Below, one piece after another: positions 1-6,440 of a DNA stretch of 9,974 nucleotides; the stretch's first letter is position 1; every line of letters starts with the position of its first letter. The stretch is from an uncultured Flavonifractor sp. (lineage in GTDB: Bacteria > Bacillota > Clostridia > Oscillospirales > Oscillospiraceae), in NCBI GenBank assembly GCA_947384055.1, contig CANDFO010000081.1, positions 1 through 9,974 of the forward strand, given 5' to 3'. A program made the translations under genes and the position numbers. Under the pieces are notes generated by a model. The model was not told the origin of the DNA, made no database searches, and saw only the letters and a list, made by a program, of their open reading frames with translations.

Positions 1-277
1 CGGGTAACACCCGCCGGGGGCGACCCTAGGAAAAGTGCAACAGAAATAGACCGCCGGCGGGCTTTGGCCCGCCGGCAAGGATGGAAAGGCGAGGTAAGAG
101 CTCACCCGATGGCGTGTCAAGCGCCCATCGCTGTAAACTCTATCCGGAGCAACGCCGTGGAGGGACAACAGACCGGCCCGGTCGTCCCAGGGAGGCGGCT
201 TGAGCGCACCGGCGACGGGGCGCCTAGATAGATGGCTGTCTTAAAGGACAGAACCCGGCTTACAGGCTTACTTGCAC
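1..277 (+). ncRNA. rnpB: RNase P RNA, bacterial type A-like, 5' end missing
   Basis: This is the catalytic RNA of ribonuclease P, which cuts the 5' leader from precursor tRNAs. Landmarks in order match my memory of the E. coli RNA: a GTGCAACAGAAA box at 36-47; a 10-bp hairpin at 53-62/67-76 in the P12 position; GAGGTAAGAGCTCACC at 91-106; GTAAACTC then CCGGAGCAA at about 132-152; the P15-P17 region at about 155-199; and the 3' core CTAGATAGATGGCTGTC...GACAGAACCCGGCTTA at about 223-262. The usual 5' part, including the GAGGAAAGTCCGGGCTC box and the 5' strand of P1, lies before the window, so roughly the first 100 bases are missing. The 3' end is estimated by analogy and could be off by several bases. 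A terminator follows closely. The L15 loop looks unusual (see findings). The identity is secure; only the ends are uncertain. Confidence 0.95.
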
Positions 278-289
278 ACTGCGTACGAG

Positions 290-320
290 CGCCCGCCCCG
301 GACAGAGGGGCGGGCGTTTT
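290..320 (+). terminator. Intrinsic terminator of rnpB
   Basis: A perfect 10-bp GC-rich stem (290-299 CGCCCGCCCC with 307-316 GGGGCGGGCG) has a 7-base loop and is followed at once by TTTT (317-320). It sits about 13 bases after the estimated RNase P RNA 3' end and before a separate promoter, so it should end rnpB transcription. Confidence 0.9.
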
Positions 321-391
321 GCGTTAGGCGCGTCTTTTGGAACCTGTCTCGGCGGAGAGACATATAAAGGACTGTATTCTATGGCTTTCGA

Positions 392-420
392 TTGAAATTC
401 ACATTGAAATAGGCTATAAT
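392..420 (+). promoter_or_regulatory. Sigma-A type promoter for murD and the genes behind it
   Basis: TTGAAA at 392-397 (5 of 6 consensus bases) is followed by a 17-base spacer and a perfect TATAAT at 415-420. Transcription would start near 427, giving a short leader of about 30 bases before the murD ribosome binding site (GGAGG at 446-450, 8 bases before the ATG). The surroundings are clearly AT-richer than the flanking genes. ATTGAAAT occurs twice, at 391-398 and 403-410, with the first copy overlapping the -35 box. A small hairpin (TGTCTC 345-350 with GAGACA 357-362) lies upstream without a T tract. A second, poorer promoter-like pair further up (TTGGAA 337-342, TATAAA 363-368, 20-base spacer) is not convincing. 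Confidence 0.8.
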
Positions 421-458
421 GGCAGGGCGAACTTATAGGAAAGAGGGAGGAACTGACG

Positions 459-1844
459 ATGCGTTCCACCATACAGGAGTATCTATCCGGACTGCGGGGC
501 AGGCGGGTGGCAGTAATCGGCATCGGCATATCCAACACGCCGCTGGTCCGGATGCTGCTGGAGGCGGGCGTCCGGGTGACGGCCTGCGACAGGCGGTCCA
601 GGGCGGATTTTTCCGGCCTGGCGGAGGAGCTGGAGGGATTAGGCGCCCGGCTGCGCCTGGGGGAGGATTACCTGGAGGGACTGGACCAGGACGTGATTTT
701 TCGTACGCCCGGGCTGCGGCCCGATGTGCCCCAGCTGGCGGAAGCGGTCCGGCAGGGGAGCGTGCTTACCTCCGAAATGGAGGTGTTTTTTCAGGTATGC
801 CCCTGTCCGATCATCGCCGTCACCGGCAGCGATGGGAAGACCACTACCACCACCATCATTGCCGGGCTGCTGAAAGCCGCGGGGCGGACGGTCCACATAG
901 GCGGCAACATCGGAAAGCCCCTGCTGCCCCAGGTGGGGGAGATGTGCCCGGAGGATATCGCCGTGCTGGAGCTGTCCTCGTTCCAGCTGATGACCATGGG
1001 GCAGAGTCCCCATGTCGCCGTGGTCACAAACCTGGCCCCCAATCATCTGGACGTCCACAAGTCCATGGAGGAGTATGTGGACGCCAAGCGGAACATTTTT
1101 GCCCACCAGGGGCCCGGGGACCGGGTTATTCTCAACTATGACAACGCCGTCACCCGGAGCTTTGCGGACGGCGCTCCCGGCCGGGTGACATTTTTCAGCC
1201 GGGCACAGGCTCTGCCGGAGGGGTACTGTGTGGAGGAGAACGCCGTCTGGAATGCCGGAGTGCGCCGCCGGATACTGGAGCTGGAGGACATTCTTCTGCC
1301 CGGCGTTCACAATATCGAAAACTACATGGCGGCCATCGCCGCCGTGGAAGGGCTGGTCTCCGATAAAGTGATCCGGAATTTCGCAAAAACCTTTGCCGGG
1401 GTGGAGCACCGCATTGAGCTGGTGCGGGAGCTCAAGGGCGTGCGGTACTACAACGACTCCATCGCCTCCAGCCCCTCCCGGACCATCGCGGGTCTGCGCT
1501 CTTTCCGGGAAAAAGTGCTTTTAATCGCCGGCGGCTATGACAAGCACATCCCCTTTGACACCTTGGGGCCTGAAATTACAGCACATGTAAAGGAATTATT
1601 CCTGACAGGGGATACTGCCGCTGGAATCCGCGCCGCTGTGGAAGCCGCGCCCGGCTACAGCGCGGAAGCCCTCCCCATCACCGAGTATGGGGACTTTTCC
1701 CAGGCGGTGCTGGCGGCTCATCGGGCGGCCCGGCCCGGCGACGTGGTGCTCCTCTCTCCCGCCTGTGCCTCTTTTGACAGGTTCAAAAATTTTATGGAGC
1801 GGGGCGCGGCCTTCAAACAGATTGTTTACGGACTGGAACCCTGA
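459..1844 (+). CDS. murD: UDP-N-acetylmuramoyl-L-alanine--D-glutamate ligase (MurD)
   Basis: Cytoplasmic Mur ligase that adds D-glutamate to UDP-MurNAc-L-Ala using ATP, the second amino-acid step of peptidoglycan precursor synthesis. The 461-residue length is normal for MurD. A Rossmann-like N-terminal domain begins with VAVIGIGISN (17-26). The central ATPase domain has the P-loop GSDGKTTTTT (123-132, K127), ELSSFQL (171-177), NHLDVH (195-200) and DAKRNIF with K210, the expected carbamylated lysine. The C-terminal domain has HRIE (317-320), YNDSIASSPSRT (331-342), LLIAGGYDKHIPF (354-366) and LLSPACASFDRFKNF (431-445), the MurD-type ending that separates it from MurC, MurE, MurF and FolC. The ATG is preceded by GGAGG at good spacing. 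It is the first gene after the promoter at 392-420, and the first M42 peptidase gene starts 24 bases after its stop. Elsewhere murD usually sits in the dcw cluster; here no other mur gene is visible nearby. Confidence 0.96.
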   Translation: MRSTIQEYLSGLRGRRVAVIGIGISNTPLVRMLLEAGVRVTACDRRSRADFSGLAEELEGLGARLRLGEDYLEGLDQDVIFRTPGLRPDVPQLAEAVRQGSVLTSEMEVFFQVCPCPIIAVTGSDGKTTTTTIIAGLLKAAGRTVHIGGNIGKPLLPQVGEMCPEDIAVLELSSFQLMTMGQSPHVAVVTNLAPNHLDVHKSMEEYVDAKRNIFAHQGPGDRVILNYDNAVTRSFADGAPGRVTFFSRAQALPEGYCVEENAVWNAGVRRRILELEDILLPGVHNIENYMAAIAAVEGLVSDKVIRNFAKTFAGVEHRIELVRELKGVRYYNDSIASSPSRTIAGLRSFREKVLLIAGGYDKHIPFDTLGPEITAHVKELFLTGDTAAGIRAAVEAAPGYSAEALPITEYGDFSQAVLAAHRAARPGDVVLLSPACASFDRFKNFMERGAAFKQIVYGLEP

Positions 1845-1868
1845 GTTCCGGCCGGAAGGAGTGACAAA

Positions 1869-2912
1869 ATGCTGGATATGAGACATGCGCTGGAGTATCT
1901 GAGCGCGCAGACCGCCCCCTCGGGCTTTGAGGGCCCGGCGGCTCAGGCGGCGGCAGAGCTGCTCCGGCCCCTGATGGATGAGGTGTCCATCGACCGCAGC
2001 GGCAATGTGATTGGGGTCCGCCGCTGTGGAAAACCCGACGCCGGACGCTTGCTGCTGGACGCCCATATTGACGAGATCGGGCTGATCACGGTGGGAATCG
2101 AGGACGGATTTCTCCGTTTCCGCACCATCGGCGGGGTGGATCCCCGAATGCTCCCCAACCGGGAGCTGACGGTCCTGACAGACCCTCCGATTTTCGGTGT
2201 GGTGGCCTGCCTGCCTCCCCATGTGCTGAAGCCGGAGGACAGCAAGAATTCCATCCCTGTCCCCGAGCTGATGGTGGATGTCGGCATGGACCAGGAGCAG
2301 GCGGAGCGCGCTGTCCCCATTGGTACGCCCATGGTATTTCGCGGAGGCTGCGGGCCCTTGGGAGAGAGACAGCTGTGCGGCAAGTCTCTGGACGACCGCT
2401 CCTGCTTCGTCACCCTCCTGCGGGCGGCGGAGCTGATGGGGGAGGCCCCCCTGGATGTGGACCTGTATGTGGTGGGCAGCGTCAGTGAGGAGTTTACTGC
2501 GGTGGGGGCCAAAACAGCGGCCTTTACTATAGACCCGGACTGGTGCGTCGCGGTGGATGTGACCCATGGCGCCACGCCTGACGGCCAAAAGGACCGCACA
2601 TTTCCCCTGGGCGGCGGTCCGGTCATCGGCGTGGGTCCCAACATGACCCGCTGGATGACCCGTCGGATGACCAAGAAGGCGCAGGAGCTGGAGCTGGACT
2701 ACCAGCTGGAGGTGATGGCCGGGCACACCGGCACCAACGGCTGGCCCATGCAGGTCAGCCGGGAGGGAATCGCCACCTCGGTGGTCTCCGTCCCCCTGAA
2801 ATATATGCACAGTCCCATTGAAGTCCTGGATCTGGACGATATGGAGCACACTGCGCGGCTGCTGGCGGCCTTTGCCCGCAATCTGGGAAAGGAGGCGGAG
2901 ACGCCTTGTTAG
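1869..2912 (+). CDS. M42 family metallo-aminopeptidase, paralog 1
   Basis: Predicted cytoplasmic di-metal aminopeptidase of family M42 (glutamyl aminopeptidase/FrvX/TET type), which trims N-terminal residues from short peptides. The 347-residue length fits the family. All expected metal and catalytic residues are present: H66 in DAHIDEIG (64-71), bridging D175 in GKSLDDR (171-177), E207/E208 in SVSEEFTAVGA (204-214), D230 in VAVDVTHG (227-234) and H314 in KYMHSPIEV (311-319). The end, DLDDMEHTARLLAAF (321-335), is also typical. The ATG follows GGAAGGAG (1854-1861) by 7 bases, favouring it over the next in-frame ATG at 1878. It begins 24 bases after murD and overlaps paralog 2 by 7 bases, so co-transcription and translational coupling are likely. 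The substrate cannot be read from sequence. It is quite divergent from the next two genes, so this is not a recent duplication. Some family members are annotated as endoglucanases; I consider peptidase far more likely. Confidence 0.9.
   Translation: MLDMRHALEYLSAQTAPSGFEGPAAQAAAELLRPLMDEVSIDRSGNVIGVRRCGKPDAGRLLLDAHIDEIGLITVGIEDGFLRFRTIGGVDPRMLPNRELTVLTDPPIFGVVACLPPHVLKPEDSKNSIPVPELMVDVGMDQEQAERAVPIGTPMVFRGGCGPLGERQLCGKSLDDRSCFVTLLRAAELMGEAPLDVDLYVVGSVSEEFTAVGAKTAAFTIDPDWCVAVDVTHGATPDGQKDRTFPLGGGPVIGVGPNMTRWMTRRMTKKAQELELDYQLEVMAGHTGTNGWPMQVSREGIATSVVSVPLKYMHSPIEVLDLDDMEHTARLLAAFARNLGKEAETPC
2890..2908 (+). promoter_or_regulatory. Ribosome binding site that fixes a TTG start for paralog 2
   Basis: AGGAGG at 2890-2895 lies 10 bases before a TTG codon at 2906-2908, inside the 3' end of the previous gene. 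No ATG or GTG occurs in this frame near the expected N-terminus. The first in-frame ATG falls just before the metal-binding histidine and would remove the N-terminal 58 residues, so TTG is the only sensible start. Confidence 0.75.
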
Positions 2913-3928
2913 AGCTTGTAAAGGAATTATGCCTGCTGCCGGGTGTGTCCAGCTTCGAGGACCCGGTGCGGGCCTGTATCCGCGCCAAGGCGGAGCCCTA
3001 CGCCGACAGCATCCGCTCCGACGCCCTGGGCAACCTGATTGTCTTTAAGCGGGGAGCAAAGTCCACCGGAAACCGTCTCATGCTGGTGGCCCACATGGAC
3101 GAGGTGGGACTCATCATCCGCTCCGTCACCGACGAGGGATATCTGAAATTCAGCCCTGTGGGGGGCATTGACCGCCGAGTGCTCATCGGCAAACGGGTGA
3201 AGGTGGGGGAGCGGGGGATTCCCGGCGTCATCGGGCTGAAAGCCTACCACCTGGTCTCTCAGGAGGAGGAGAAGGTGATCCCCAAGCCGGAGGAGTTTTA
3301 TATTGACATCGGCGCAAAGGACAAGGAGTCCGCCGCCGCCCTGGTGAATTTGGGGGACTGCGCCGTCTTTGACAGCGATGCGGTGGAATTTGGCGGCGGC
3401 TTCCTGAAAGCCAAAGCTCTGGACGACCGTATCGGCTGTGCGGTAATGCTGGAGCTGCTGAAAGAGGACCTGCCCATGGACGTGACCTTTGCCTTCACCG
3501 CCCAGGAGGAGGTGGGCACCCGGGGCGCTTTTGGTGCGGCCTTCTCCGTCACTCCGGAGGTGGCTCTGGTGCTGGAGACTACCACGGCCGCAGACCTGGC
3601 GGGCGCGCCTGCCCATAAGCAGGTCTGTTATCCCGGAAAAGGGCCGGTAATTCTCTATATGGACAACGGCTCGGTGGGGGACAGGGGACTGTTTGAGCAG
3701 ATGCGGGCATTGGCCCAGACCAACGGCATTCCCTGGCAGACCAAGCATTACCTGGCCGGAGGAAACGATGCCGCCGCTATTCAGCGTACCAAAGAGGGAG
3801 TGCGCACGCTGGTGCTCTCGGCGGCGGTGCGCTATCTCCACGCCCCGTCCAGCGTGGCGTCAGTGGCGGATATTGAGGATATGCTGCGGCTGGCGCGGCT
3901 GTTTATCGCCGGTTTAGCCGGAGAATAA
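2906..3928 (+). CDS. M42 family metallo-aminopeptidase, paralog 2 (TTG start)
   Basis: Second M42 di-metal aminopeptidase, 340 residues, predicted cytoplasmic. Expected active-site residues: H63 in VAHMDEVG (61-68), bridging D173 in ALDDR (171-175), E201/E202 in TAQEEVGTRGA (198-208), E224 in LVLETTTAAD (221-230) and H312 in RYLHAPSS (309-316). The fourth metal position is glutamate here but aspartate in its two neighbours. From memory, both occur in the family, and the LVLE..TTAAD form marks a subgroup distinct from the VDVT form, so the paralogs probably differ in metal or substrate preference. GKGPVILYMDNGSV (244-257) also resembles that subgroup. Translation starts at TTG within the last codons of paralog 1 (7-base overlap). 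Nine bases separate its stop from the next start codon, so the three genes look like one translational unit. The peptidase assignment is firm; the substrate is unknown. Confidence 0.9.
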   Translation: MLELVKELCLLPGVSSFEDPVRACIRAKAEPYADSIRSDALGNLIVFKRGAKSTGNRLMLVAHMDEVGLIIRSVTDEGYLKFSPVGGIDRRVLIGKRVKVGERGIPGVIGLKAYHLVSQEEEKVIPKPEEFYIDIGAKDKESAAALVNLGDCAVFDSDAVEFGGGFLKAKALDDRIGCAVMLELLKEDLPMDVTFAFTAQEEVGTRGAFGAAFSVTPEVALVLETTTAADLAGAPAHKQVCYPGKGPVILYMDNGSVGDRGLFEQMRALAQTNGIPWQTKHYLAGGNDAAAIQRTKEGVRTLVLSAAVRYLHAPSSVASVADIEDMLRLARLFIAGLAGE

Positions 3929-3937
3929 GGAGGATTT

Positions 3938-4951
3938 ATGGACATTTTACAGACGCTGCAGGCGTTGAACGCCTGTCACGGTCCCGCCGGGGACGAGGCT
4001 CAGGTGGCCGCCGAGCTGAAAAAGCTGGCCGCGCCTTATGTAGACGATTGCGCGATAGACACGCTGGGCAATCTGATCTGCCATAAAAAGGGGAGCGGTC
4101 CCAAAGTGATGTTTGCCGCCCATATGGATTCCATCGGCTTTATTGTCACCCATATCGATGAAAAGGGTTTTTTGCGGTTTGGACAGCTGGGCGGCCTGCC
4201 CGCCAACGACCTGCCGGGCACTCCGGTGCGCTTTAAGAACGGAACCCGGGGGACAGTGGCCCAGGAGGGGCGGAAAAGCTCCGGTGAGGAGCCCAAAGCC
4301 CGCAAAGTGGACGACCTGTACCTGGACATCGGCGCCCAGGACCGCGGGGAGGCGGAAAAACTGGTCCAGATCGGCGATACCGCCGTCTACGATACCCCCT
4401 CTTACTGTTCCGGCCAGCGGTTGTTCTCCCCTTATATGGACAACCGTATCTCCTGCGTGGTACTGCTGATGGCGCTGGAGCGACTGAAAGAGAGTCCCAA
4501 CGACCTCTATTTTGTCTTTACGGTCCAGGAGGAGCTGGGTCTGCGGGGAGCCCGCACCGCCGCCTACGGCATCGACCCGGATTATGGCATCGCGGTGGAT
4601 GTGACGGTCGCCGGCGACACGCCGGAGGCGGCCCATGGCTACAGCAGCGCGGCGGGGAAGGGCGCGGCCATCAAAGTGATGGACAGTTCGGTGATCTGCC
4701 ACCCGGCGGTGGTGGCCCGGATGGAAGTGCTGGCCGGGGCGCAGGGGATTACCTGCCAGCGGGATATAATCCGCTCCGGCGGCACCGATGCGGGGGCAAT
4801 TCATCAAACCAGAAGAGGCGTCTATACCGGCGGCATTTCCATTCCCTGCCGGTATACCCACTCCCCGATGGAGATGGTGGACTGCCGGGATGTGGAGGCC
4901 TGTGCCGCTCTGGTGGCGGCGTTTGCGCAGGACAGCGGGCTGAGCAGGTGA
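3938..4951 (+). CDS. M42 family metallo-aminopeptidase, paralog 3
   Basis: Third M42 aminopeptidase in a row, 337 residues, no signal peptide. Active-site residues: H62 in AAHMDSIG (60-67), D168 in PYMDNR (165-170), E198/E199 in TVQEELGLRGA (195-205), D221 in AVDVTVAGDTPE (219-230) and H308 in RYTHSPMEM (305-313). The presumed ligands are all kept, but the usual LDDR is MDNR, so the second aspartate, next to the bridging ligand, is asparagine, and the usual HMDE is HMDS. These changes may tune activity and do not suggest an inactive protein. GDTPE and the VDVT form resemble paralog 1 more than paralog 2. A strong AAGGAGG (3927-3933) overlaps the stop of paralog 2, 4 bases before the ATG. A 150-base spacer follows, so the operon may end or gain a new promoter there. 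Confidence 0.9.
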   Translation: MDILQTLQALNACHGPAGDEAQVAAELKKLAAPYVDDCAIDTLGNLICHKKGSGPKVMFAAHMDSIGFIVTHIDEKGFLRFGQLGGLPANDLPGTPVRFKNGTRGTVAQEGRKSSGEEPKARKVDDLYLDIGAQDRGEAEKLVQIGDTAVYDTPSYCSGQRLFSPYMDNRISCVVLLMALERLKESPNDLYFVFTVQEELGLRGARTAAYGIDPDYGIAVDVTVAGDTPEAAHGYSSAAGKGAAIKVMDSSVICHPAVVARMEVLAGAQGITCQRDIIRSGGTDAGAIHQTRRGVYTGGISIPCRYTHSPMEMVDCRDVEACAALVAAFAQDSGLSR

Positions 4952-5101
4952 CGGCAGCGGAGCTCCGAACGGTGTGCTTCCTGGAGCAGGAGGGCAGTGC
5001 CGCGCAATTCTGTATGGTAATATTGCTTTACAGGATGCGCAGCGCAATACGTCGTTTGGAAATCTGTGTGACATCAAGAGAGACAGGAATGAGCAAGTAA
5101 A

Positions 5102-6349
5102 ATGGTTTTACAGATAAGCGATGAGGTCCGCACTCTGGCAAAGCAGGCGCAGGAGACGCTGCACACGCAGTTTGCCCGTATCGACGCCATTGCGGAGGAG
5201 AATACCCAGAAGGTTCTGGCGGCGTTTCAGAAGCATCGGGTGGCCGAGAGCTACTTTGCGGGGACCACCGGCTATGGCTATGACGATTTGGGCCGGGACA
5301 AGCTGGACAGCATTTATGCGGATATTTTTGGTACAGAGGACGCCTTGGTGCGCCTCCAGTTTGTCAACGGCACCCACGCCATTGCCTGCGCTCTGTTTGG
5401 GGCGCTAAAGCCCGGCGATGTGCTGGTATCCGCTGTGGGAGCCCCCTATGATACGCTTTTGGGCGTGATTGGCGCGGCGGACAAGGGGCCGGGCTCCCTG
5501 ATGGACTACGGTATCGCCTACCGCCAGGTGGAGCTGGTGAATGATGGACCTGATCCGGATGGGCTGGCCCGGGCGGTATCGGACCCTAATGTACGGGCGG
5601 TGCTGATTCAGCGCTCCAAGGGATATTCTACCCGGGCATCCCTGTCGGTAGAGGAGATCGGCGCTCTGTGCCGGGTGGTGCGGGCGCACAACCCCCATGC
5701 CGTTATTCTGGTGGACAACTGTTACGGCGAATTTGTGGAGACCAGAGAGCCCACCCAGGCGGGGTCGGACCTGGTGGTCGGCTCTCTGATCAAAAATCCC
5801 GGCGGGGGACTGGCGCCAGCCGGCGGATATATTGCCGGTCGGCATGACCTGGTGGAGGGAGCGGCCATGCGGTTGACCACCCCGGGGATCGGCCGGGAAT
5901 GCGGCGCCACCCTGAGCAGCAGCCGCAGCCTCTATCAAGGACTTTTCCTTGCCCCCCATACCACCGCCCAGGCGGTGAAAACCGCTGTTTTCGCGGCCAA
6001 AATGCTGGAGCTCCTCGGGTATAAAACGGAGCCCGCTTCGGACGCCGTGCGCCACGATATCATTCAGATGATCCATTTTGGCGCGCCGGAGCCCCTGAAA
6101 CGCTTTGTCTGCGGGATTCAGCGGGGCGCGCCGGTGGATTCCTATGTGACGCCGGAGCCCTGGGACATGCCCGGATATGACTGCCCGGTGATTATGGCCG
6201 CCGGAGCGTTTATCCAGGGGGCCTCTATCGAGCTGTCCTGTGACGCCCCCATGCGGGAGCCCTATACGGCTTATCTCCAGGGCGGGCTGACCTATGAGTC
6301 CGGAAAAGCCGGGATCATGCTGGCGGTAGAGGCGCTGCTCCAGGTATAA
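5102..6349 (+). CDS. PLP-dependent methionine gamma-lyase family protein (YnbB / 'aluminium resistance' type)
   Basis: Fold-type I pyridoxal-phosphate enzyme of the family annotated as methionine gamma-lyase family or aluminium resistance protein (B. subtilis YnbB). It probably acts as a cytoplasmic C-S lyase or related enzyme on sulfur amino acids, but the true substrate is not established from sequence. The 415-residue length fits. Recognisable blocks are STGYGYDD-like GTTGYGYDDLGRD (54-66), FVNGTHAIACALFG (87-100), GAPYDTLLG (113-121), VDNCYGEF (204-211, D205 likely contacting the pyridine nitrogen) and GSLIKNPGGGLAPAGGYIAG (227-246), where K231 is the likely Schiff-base lysine. The start is the only option: an in-frame TGA lies at 5090-5092. 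The ribosome binding site is weak (AGGA 5085-5088, 13 bases away), unlike its neighbours. In Bacilli this gene is often near hfq/glnR; here it follows the peptidases. Family assignment is firm, the reaction is not. Confidence 0.9.
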   Translation: MVLQISDEVRTLAKQAQETLHTQFARIDAIAEENTQKVLAAFQKHRVAESYFAGTTGYGYDDLGRDKLDSIYADIFGTEDALVRLQFVNGTHAIACALFGALKPGDVLVSAVGAPYDTLLGVIGAADKGPGSLMDYGIAYRQVELVNDGPDPDGLARAVSDPNVRAVLIQRSKGYSTRASLSVEEIGALCRVVRAHNPHAVILVDNCYGEFVETREPTQAGSDLVVGSLIKNPGGGLAPAGGYIAGRHDLVEGAAMRLTTPGIGRECGATLSSSRSLYQGLFLAPHTTAQAVKTAVFAAKMLELLGYKTEPASDAVRHDIIQMIHFGAPEPLKRFVCGIQRGAPVDSYVTPEPWDMPGYDCPVIMAAGAFIQGASIELSCDAPMREPYTAYLQGGLTYESGKAGIMLAVEALLQV

Positions 6350-6424
6350 AGGCTTCTCCCCGCACGCAGTGAAGCCGCGGAACAGGCTCTAAGACAACCC
6401 CGCCGCCGCATAGTATCTCACTAT

Positions 6425-6440
6425 GGGGGTGGATGCTATG
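6425..6440 (+). promoter_or_regulatory. Ribosome binding site supporting the second ATG of yunB
   Basis: A purine run, GGGGGTGG (6425-6432), lies 5 bases before the ATG at 6438. The in-frame ATG at 6423 has no purine-rich site before it (TAGTATCTCACT), and its own bases would be part of this site. I therefore place the yunB start at 6438, 15 bases later than the longest reading. Confidence 0.5.

Noticed and set aside
419..1141. A 240-codon + strand frame overlapping the start of murD
   Set aside because: Its start lies inside the -10 region of the promoter and its product is Gly/Ala/Arg-rich with no domain; murD in the other frame has full family motifs.
1596..2849. A 417-codon open frame on the - strand opposite murD and the first M42 gene
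   Set aside because: It is antisense to two clearly identified genes, its product is low in hydrophobic blocks and rich in His/Gln/Arg/Gly, and long antisense frames are expected in GC-rich coding DNA.
3947..5077. A 376-codon open frame on the - strand opposite the third M42 gene
   Set aside because: Same reason: an antisense shadow of a well-supported gene, with no recognisable domain.
6351..6376. Hairpin GGCTTC/GAAGCC after the PLP enzyme gene
   Set aside because: A 6-bp stem with a 14-base loop and no T tract behind it, so it is not a convincing terminator.
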